Positions 57,286 to 64,000 of a stretch of 64,000 nucleotides of DNA are shown here, in pieces. Source of the stretch: Eucommia ulmoides. Lineage: Eukaryota > Streptophyta > Magnoliopsida > Garryales > Eucommiaceae. The position numbers and the translations under genes are program-made. The stretch lies in the NCBI GenBank assembly GCA_016647705.1, contig CM028333.1:27192743-27256742 (forward strand), written 5' to 3'. The notes below the pieces were generated by a model. The model was not told where the DNA came from, did no database searches, and saw only the letters and a list, made by a program, of their open reading frames with translations. Every line of letters starts with the position of its first letter. Positions within the stretch are counted from its first letter, which is position 1.

Positions 57286-59368
57286 CTCATGTCTAAGTTT
57301 GACTCCCATTTCTTGAGAAACTCGAGCAGCAACACTCATAGCAGCGACTCGACGTGGCTGGGGGCATCCAACCTGCAAGGAAGCAGTAGCTGTAGTACAA
57401 TACCAAAATTATGCAGACTAGCACTTAATTTTAATTTTCGACAAGTGTAGATCTCCACCTGTTCATGTAACATAACAAATGCAATTATTTGTATTTATTC
57501 CTGTAACATAATAAATGCAATTCTTATGTCACATTCAGTGTTTCAATGCATTGTAAATTTATAATTATATTCTCACGGTTATGCTTCCCCACATTTTCTA
57601 CCATCATTAATTGAAAACACACACACACACACAATAGCCTGTGTTGATTGACATACTACTATGTTCCACACAGAAACAAGACCACATAAAATCCCATCTT
57701 GAACTCTTTGACCAAGCATGGTAAACAAAGGAGTGTCTACTCTCTATCTCATCAAAACAATTGACTTGGTCTATCCTTTTCACAAGCTTAAATGGTGCAA
57801 CAAGGAAACTTCATACAGTTTTTTTTATTGCAATATTTGTTTGCTAAATTTTTTAATTGCAACATAGAAATGAGCAAATAAATAAAAACAGAAAAGAACA
57901 TACCTTTCCAGTGTTTATGTACCCAACCTCATGAAGATATCGCGATATCTGAGTAGTCTTGCCAGAACCTGTCTTTCCCAAAATAATAAGAACCTAAAGT
58001 TGCAATCAGTTAGAATCATACCTGAGATATCTACATAGTGTTCAGAAAGTAGATTATACATTTTACAACAAGATCCAACAGAAATTAGGTAGGATATTGA
58101 ACCTGGTAATCATTAACAGCTTGAAGCAACTCCTTGTGATATCGATGAATAGGTAAAGTTTTTCTCTCCTGCTGCAAAAGAAGCAGCAGCAGGATATATT
58201 TAAAGAATAATTTAATGGAAAAAATTCAGTTAAACTCTGAGCATTTCGGCATCAGTTAAAAGTTTTCACATTCAAAATATGACATCCTAAACCAAAGAAG
58301 TAAAAGATGACCCAAGGCTAGACAGAATCGGAGACAATAGCTCTCTCTCTAACCCCTTACGACCATATTTCCACTCTTCCCTCTCAACAGAAGCCATAAT
58401 TTCAAGATTTTAAAATTCAGCGTCTTAGACTCTTGGGATGCAAGTACAACGAAAGAAATAGTAATGAAGAATTGCGCAAGTGCTAATATATCCACTCTTC
58501 CAATTCAGTGAACTTCAACGACTTATTTTTCTAGCAACCAATCTTGAAAACAATGAGAGAGAAGTACACCACGAAAGAAATGGAAATGAAGTACAACTTG
58601 CCAGTGTTGTGCATATTATTCTCTAATGGCTTTTCAAGTTCTACCACTTTACTACGACTAGATCAAGAGTCGAGACCACCAGATCAAGAGTCGAGACCAT
58701 TACGTTTCTCACCAGCTACTTTGTTTTAAGAACTTTGTGGGCTCACTATTTCAAAAGCAAAGACTTGTCACCCATATAAGGAGCCAATTTCAACTGAAGC
58801 ATAGAGCTACTTGCATTGAATCCACATTCAAGGAAAAGGGGTCATTGTTTAGAATTGATATTTCAGATTGTCACACTTCAACAGCTTTTCATCCAAACTA
58901 CTAATGACATTCTTTAATCCATTCCCCACCTAAGGAGTAAAGGCAAAAATATTAAAATTCCTATCTTTCAAAAAAAATCAAAAGAAATCTTATTACCATC
59001 TATTTATGCCTATGGTTTGCACCTTAATGAGTTTCCCTTCTCCTTCTCCTTGTCTTGGTAGGATAGGGAACATGGAAAGAATAAAAGACCTAAGACCAAG
59101 AGAAAAATATTTTTAAACCAAAAAAAAAAAAAAAAAAAAAAAAAACAAAAAAAAACAGCCCTGAAGATTCTCAAATGCTGATGCTGCTTTAGATTTCTTA
59201 AGCAACTAGTCAGATTGCTCTTGTTCAAACTGCAAGTAGGAAAAAGATTATCTCAAATGATAAGAACCAAGGCAACAAATATTATCAATAGATTTGGTGA
59301 TTCAACATACATGATCACCATCCAACACTGATGCCTTTATGAACTCAATGTGGTTCTCGAACACAAAG
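57286..59368 (-). pseudogene. Intron-containing helicase remnant, five exons
   Basis: Minus-strand exons in gene order: 59311-59368 ([19 protein letters not shown], donor GTATGT); 59161-59229 (FEQEQSD, stop, [15 protein letters not shown]; donor decayed to GG); 58103-58171 (QERKTLPIHRYHKELLQAV..., donor GTTCAA); 57904-57993 ([20 protein letters not shown]..., Walker A with GKTGSGKT, donor GTATGT); 57286-57372 ([20 protein letters not shown]..., donor GTATGC). Together they match residues ~170-290 of the intronless helicase at 36234, with no residue missing at three of four joins. The upstream part would lie beyond the copia insertion, and downstream exons (DEAH onward) are absent. The stop and dead donor mark it as a pseudogene. 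Confidence 0.85.
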
Positions 59369-59573
59369 CTATACAAGAAAGAACATAGAAGATGCATGAG
59401 AACAATTGAGTCATGGAACTAAAACCTTCTAAACAAGTTTCAACACCAAAAAAACATTTCCACCTCAATTAAGTTAGTTCAGTGGCATTGACAATTGCAT
59501 TTAATTTTATTCCTTGGAATTTCGAACAAAAACAGAAAAACAGAACAAATAAATGAATACATATGATTCTTCC

Positions 59574-59768
59574 TGTTAAGATTAATGAATAACATCAAAA
59601 GTTTAGAGAGAAAAGGGATGACGGATAGGGTTTTATTATCATTGAAATAAAAAATGCAATCATACAAATGAAAAAGAGAGACTTATATAAGAGTACAAAG
59701 GAAAACCTAGAAAGCAATTAAAAGACAGTTATACCCTTACTAAATATTAATAATAATAAACTTTAATA
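59574..59768 (-). repeat. 3' LTR of the copia element (~195 bp)
   Basis: On the minus strand it runs from TATTAAAGTTTATT (TG mutated to TA) to TTAATCTTAACA, directly after the polypurine tract. It contains CTTATATAAGTC as TATA box (about 59680) and an AATAAAA signal downstream. The length is small but usual for copia LTRs. Confidence 0.7.
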
Positions 59769-59859
59769 TCCCCTCTCAAACTCACGATGTTGCTGCAAGT
59801 AGTATCGAGTGTTTGCCAACCAAAAAACGAAAGCGCGAAATAGAATGTTACTTGGTGAA

Positions 59860-61911
59860 CAAGTCTACAATTTGCATGGAGGATGACATAAAAGGCAAAG
59901 TAATGGTCCCATGATGAAGATGATGATGAGTGAGATGACAATCGATCTCAATGTGCTTGGTCCGTTCATGAAAGACTGAATTGTGAGCAATCTGAATAGC
60001 AATCTATTTATCACAATACATGGGAGTGGGATGAGAAAGAGAAACACCCATATCTGCAAGTAACCAATGCAACCAAACTATTTCAGTGGTAGTGGATGCC
60101 ATCGCACGATACTCAGCTTCCGTGGAAGATTCAGAGACAACGGCTTGCTTCTTGCTCTTCCATGAAATAAGAGAATCACCCAAAAACACACAAAAACCTG
60201 TGACAGACTTGCGATCTGTGGGATCACTAGCCCAATCAGCATCAGAATAGGCATGTAGCTCCAAAGACGAGGTCGATGGAAGTAAGAGACTCTGAAAGAG
60301 GGTACCCCGAAGATACCGAAGGATACGAAGAACAACAACCCAATGAACTGTAGTAGGAGAAGTGACAAATTGACTGACGATATGAACAGCATGAGCAATG
60401 TCTGGGCGAGTGATAGTCAGATAGACCAAACTGCCAACAATAGTACTATATAAGGTAGGATCTGACAAGGGGACACCATCAGAAGGTGAGTAGCGAACAT
60501 TCATCTCTAGAGGAGTATCAACAGTCCTAGTATCAGTAAGACGAGCACGCTCGAGAATGTAGGCTGCATATTTAGACTGAGTGAGAAGATAGCCTTTCGG
60601 AGAAAAAGATACTTCAATACCCAAAAAATAGCGTAAAGCCCCCAAGTCCTTCATTTCAAACTGCCGAGATAATTCTGATTTCAAAATTGCAATCCCATCA
60701 ATATCATCACCAATAATAATCATGTCATCCACATATAAAGATAGTAGAATACGGCCGACAGTAGTACACTTTATAAACAGAGCGGAATCATGATTACTTG
60801 GGTGAAAACCAAGCGATGTAATTACCATAGAGAACTTCTCAAACCAGGCTCGAGAAGCCTGTTTAAGGCCGTATAGGGCTTTCTTGAGTTTGCAAACTTC
60901 TCCAGACTTATGAGCAACACCCGGATGAGGTGTCATGTAAACTTCTTCGTGAAGGTCGCCATTCAAGAAGGCATTTTTAACATCCATCTGAGAAATATGC
61001 CACTAATGAACAGATACAACGGCAATAAGAGTGCGAACAGTCGTCATTTTTGCAACTAGAGCAAAAGTCTCCTCATAATCCATACCATATTGCTGAGAAA
61101 ATCCCTTAGCAACCAAACGAGCTTTGTACCGCTCAACTAAACCGTCAGACTTGGTTTTAATTTTGTAGACCCACCGAGAACCAATTGGACTTTTACCTGG
61201 AGGTAAAGGTACCAAATCCCATGTATCCGTCTTGTATAAAGAAGATAGTTCTTCAGCCATAGCCTGTTGCCAAAGAGGTTTAAGTGCTACCTCTTTATAG
61301 GATAAAGGCTCAGAGAGACAGTGAATAGAGGCTAAAAATGAAGCAAAAGAATGTGAATAGCAAGAATAAACAAAATCTGGTATATGAGTGGACTTACGAA
61401 TGCGCTGCGGATAGCGAGGAAAAGGATCCACAATCTGAGAAGATTCTTGGTAGGCCGTCGGAGGGAAGGGGATGCTAGAAGTACCAATACCTGTAGAGCT
61501 ACCAGTGTCAATACCTGCAAAGCTACCAGTGTCAACATGAGGTTCATCAGAGAAATGATCAATGGAAATGAGATCAGATTTCGTCAAGTTGTGTGTACTA
61601 CAAGGAATAGAGAAAAAAGGTATATGCTCAAGAAACACAACATGACGGGACACGTATAGTTTTTGTGCAACTGGATCAAAGCAACGATATCCCTTTTGTC
61701 CCTCACCATAACCTAGGAAGACACAAATAGCAAAGCGAGAAGATAACTTACTATGCTCTACTCTCGGTCGAAGAACAAAACAAGTGCACCCAAATACTCT
61801 TAAGGAGGAATAGTTGGGAGCATGACTATACAATTTTTCAAATGGAGACAAACCTGAAGAATGAGAAGATAAGATCTTATTAATTAGGTTCACTGTAGTA
61901 AGTATCGCATC
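59860..61911 (-). pseudogene. Copia pol: integrase end, reverse transcriptase, RNase H
   Basis: One frame from 61911 down, interrupted by two TAG codons. The integrase tail has LSPFEKLYSHAPNYSSLRVF and GCTCFVLRP. RT starts with WQQAMAEELSSLYKTDTWDL and RWVYKIKTKSDG. The first stop (about 61000-61002) replaces the residue before WHISQMDVKNAFLNGDLHEE. The RT active site is SLYVDDMII. RNase H has YSDADWASDPTDRKSVTGF and ESSTEAEYRA. The second stop (60001-60003) follows MYCDK, and the homologous tail HNSVFHERTKHIEID continues to about 59860. Few lesions imply a fairly recent insertion, yet it cannot make a full polyprotein. Confidence 0.9.
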
Positions 61912-64000
61912 TGTCACAACCCGTCTCGAAATCCAGACATCTCGGGCTGGCGTGACGACATCATGACATCACCGAACACAACCAACCAACCATCTATTAC
62001 CCGACAATAAGCATATATATATATATATAAACCATCATCTATATGAAGCTATACATATTTCTGTTATGGGAACACACCCATTCCCTAAATATACTAACAG
62101 CAAAATATAATACCATGAACCCCTCACAGGTTCGCCTCAAAAAGCTCATCTCAACCCTCCACCCGACTCTATTGTAGAACTCTACCTAGCGCCAGTAGGG
62201 GACCGACTCCTAGCTGCTTCACCTGCGAGTGTACTGCCTTCTTAGTATAAATATTTTTAATAATAAAACTCATTCTACAACATCTAACTGGATCAAGCGT
62301 AAGTATATGAATACAACATAACTCGTAAAATCTCCAATATAAAAGCAAGGAAAATAAAGCGACATAACTAAGTTCCATTCAGATCCAACTAACATAAAAA
62401 TCATACTAATCACCATGATAATAAATATTAATCAGCCAATATATGTAAAACACCACATCTCAAACACACATCTCAAATACCCGTTTTAAGCACACAACTC
62501 AAACACACACACACACACCTCAAACACACACACTGGCCAGCTCTAGTGATCATTTTAACCTCACGATCGGGAGTTTGCAACGGTACCGTACTATCCGTAG
62601 GATATGCCTTTCTACGAACACCCATCACTCCGCCGAAGCGGATAATTATTGCGTAATATGAATGTCTAACATCACTCTGCCAAAGCAGATAACATCACTC
62701 CGCCGAAGCGGATAACCTCACTCTACCGAAACAGATAAATACTATGGTATCGTCAAATCAAATACAGCATCATCGAATCACAACTCAATAAATATCGTCT
62801 ACTCAACATCGTCAAATCACCACGTCTATCTCTTTTCATCAAAACCAACTTTTAAACCCAAAAATCATATTTCACACTTTCTTTTAAAGAAAATGTCTGA
62901 TTTTATCAAAACTACTTTTCCACCCTTTATTTTTAGAAAACCAGGCATTTTTAGAAAAACAGATATTTTCTATTCTCTTTTAAAAACACCGTATGATTTC
63001 ACCAAATTCAACAAAAATTTATTTTCAGCTTCATTTCGAAAACCATCGAAATTTTTCGAAAATCCAGTTTACCAACTCACCCAAATCTTGCTTAATCCAT
63101 ATCATTTATAAATTCTTACAATTTAAGTAAACGCATATTTCATCATATATATACATAGAAAAATAGTTTGGTAAGAAGACAGTATACTCACTTGGTTATT
63201 CGCCCCGCAAAACTTTCATTAGCTACACTCTACCGAGACTCCGGTGCCGGTGAACCTAATAGTGATAGGGCTTACATTAATATCTTATTTAAAATAACCT
63301 AATCATGCAATGCAAGCCCTAAGTTTCACAATTTCCCCTAGTCCCCATATTTTATTATGAAAAATTATTATTCGGTAAATTACGTTTCGTCAACGATTAC
63401 TGTACGCATTTGTTAATATAGACGGTGACAACATTTATTAGAATTAACGATTCCAAAATTATAATCTCGTTTGTTAATAATTCAATTTAACGAAAATAGT
63501 AATCGATTAAGATTTTACCTGTTCCGAATCGTCCGTCGGCCACTAGATGGATTTTGAATCTTATTGGGGTGGTTTATGTAATTTATTTTCCTTTTTTTTT
63601 TTTTTTTTCTTCTTTTCTTCTTTCTTTTCTTTTTCTATTCTGGTTCAGTTCGGAGCTCCTGCCGTGCTGCCTCAACGCCGGTTGAACTCTCCTTCCTCCC
63701 GCCAATCTTCACCGCCAACGTTCATGCACACGCACACACAACGCCGGATACACCCCACACCCACACACGCACAATCGCCGGAGGAACGATGACGAACCCA
63801 CCAATGGCGACAACTGAACCCGTTACTGCCGATCCTCTCTCTCTCCTCTCTCCTCGCTAACTCCAGCGACCATCCAAAATTCTCCGACCGACCTGATCTG
63901 CCCTGATTTAGCTGGCACGACAAACCTCCACATGCTGGAAAAATGCTCCGCTGTTACCGTCTGCGCCCACCGTCGATGCTCAACAGGAAACGGTCCACAG
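61912..64000 (-). mobile_element. LTR of the 28-kb solo-LTR family, reversed, truncated by window end
   Basis: Starts on the plus strand with TGTCACAACCCGTCTCG, the reverse complement of the GGTTGTGACA end at 30919. GCATC (61907-61911) would be the target duplication. The block 62165-62260 matches 30618-30690 (CTAAGAAGGCAGTACACTCG on minus), and 63165-63200 matches 29625-29670. ACTCCGCCGAAGCGGATAA sub-repeats lie at about 62627, 62698 and 62720. The last 470 bp are GC-rich with CACACA tracts and diverged from the other copy. The window ends before the other LTR terminus. Confidence 0.85.

Larger units (their letters stand above)
59574..61911 (-). mobile_element. Ty1/copia element, 3' part, cut by a later LTR insertion
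   Basis: Minus-strand order: integrase end, RT, RNase H, a polypurine-like GAGAGGGGATATT tract (near 59770-59780), then a short LTR. The element 5' part lies beyond the LTR that inserted at 61912. It landed about 200 bp upstream of the first helicase remnant exon. The right-hand target duplication cannot be checked. Confidence 0.9.

Overview
The window is AT-rich, intron-bearing and crowded with nested transposons. Ty1/copia and Ty3/gypsy LTRs, MULE and PIF/Harbinger elements, a tRNA-derived SINE and long (TA)n/(GT)n tracts all point to nuclear DNA of a flowering plant, most likely a eudicot (inference from element types; the species was not identified). There are no prokaryotic operons, rRNA genes, CRISPR arrays or true tRNA genes.

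Only one long intact gene is visible: an intronless DEAH-box spliceosomal helicase of the plant ESP3/PRP2 type on the minus strand (36234-38801). It looks like a retrocopy. It lacks the usual N-terminal region, its 5' end (TATA box and start codon included) is tandemly duplicated, and two conserved helicase motifs are altered. Spliced remnants of the same family lie 20 kb away: five small exons at 57286-59368 with matching introns, and a head-to-head pair of C-terminal fragments at 54.19-54.52 kb.

Layout. 0-3.8 kb: a MULE with 9-bp target duplication and gene-like cargo, then a Tourist-like MITE. 3.8-9.1 kb: mostly unassigned AT-rich DNA with small repeats and hairpins. 9.1-13.1 kb: a duplicated 158-bp block, a decayed ORF, a truncated copia-type LTR and a tiny promoter-proximal ORF. 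13.2-15.9 kb: a gutted Ty3/gypsy element (LTR, gag remnant, LTR). 16.8-22.7 kb: a decayed multi-exon gene peppered with a TGTTGAATATAACA motif and split by a 2.03-kb solo LTR. 26.0-32.6 kb: a ~166-bp tandem array containing a Tat/Ogre-like LTR fragment, which contains a Harbinger element, which contains a 2.76-kb solo LTR. 32.6-35.0 kb: stray exons, a LINE RNase H piece and one diacylglycerol kinase exon. 36.2-39.2 kb: the helicase retrogene. 40.2-52.7 kb: two collinear copies of a segment carrying the ~166-bp array, with a SINE in one copy and a Harbinger-type MITE in the other, so each copy preserves the other's empty site. 53-59.4 kb: a second 0.9-kb Harbinger element and the helicase remnants. 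59.6-64 kb: a copia element with two stop codons, interrupted by a second copy of the 2.76-kb LTR family that runs off the window.

The genes do not form a pathway. What the window shows is gene duplication by retroposition, satellite birth from retrotransposon tandem repeats, and successive insertion.
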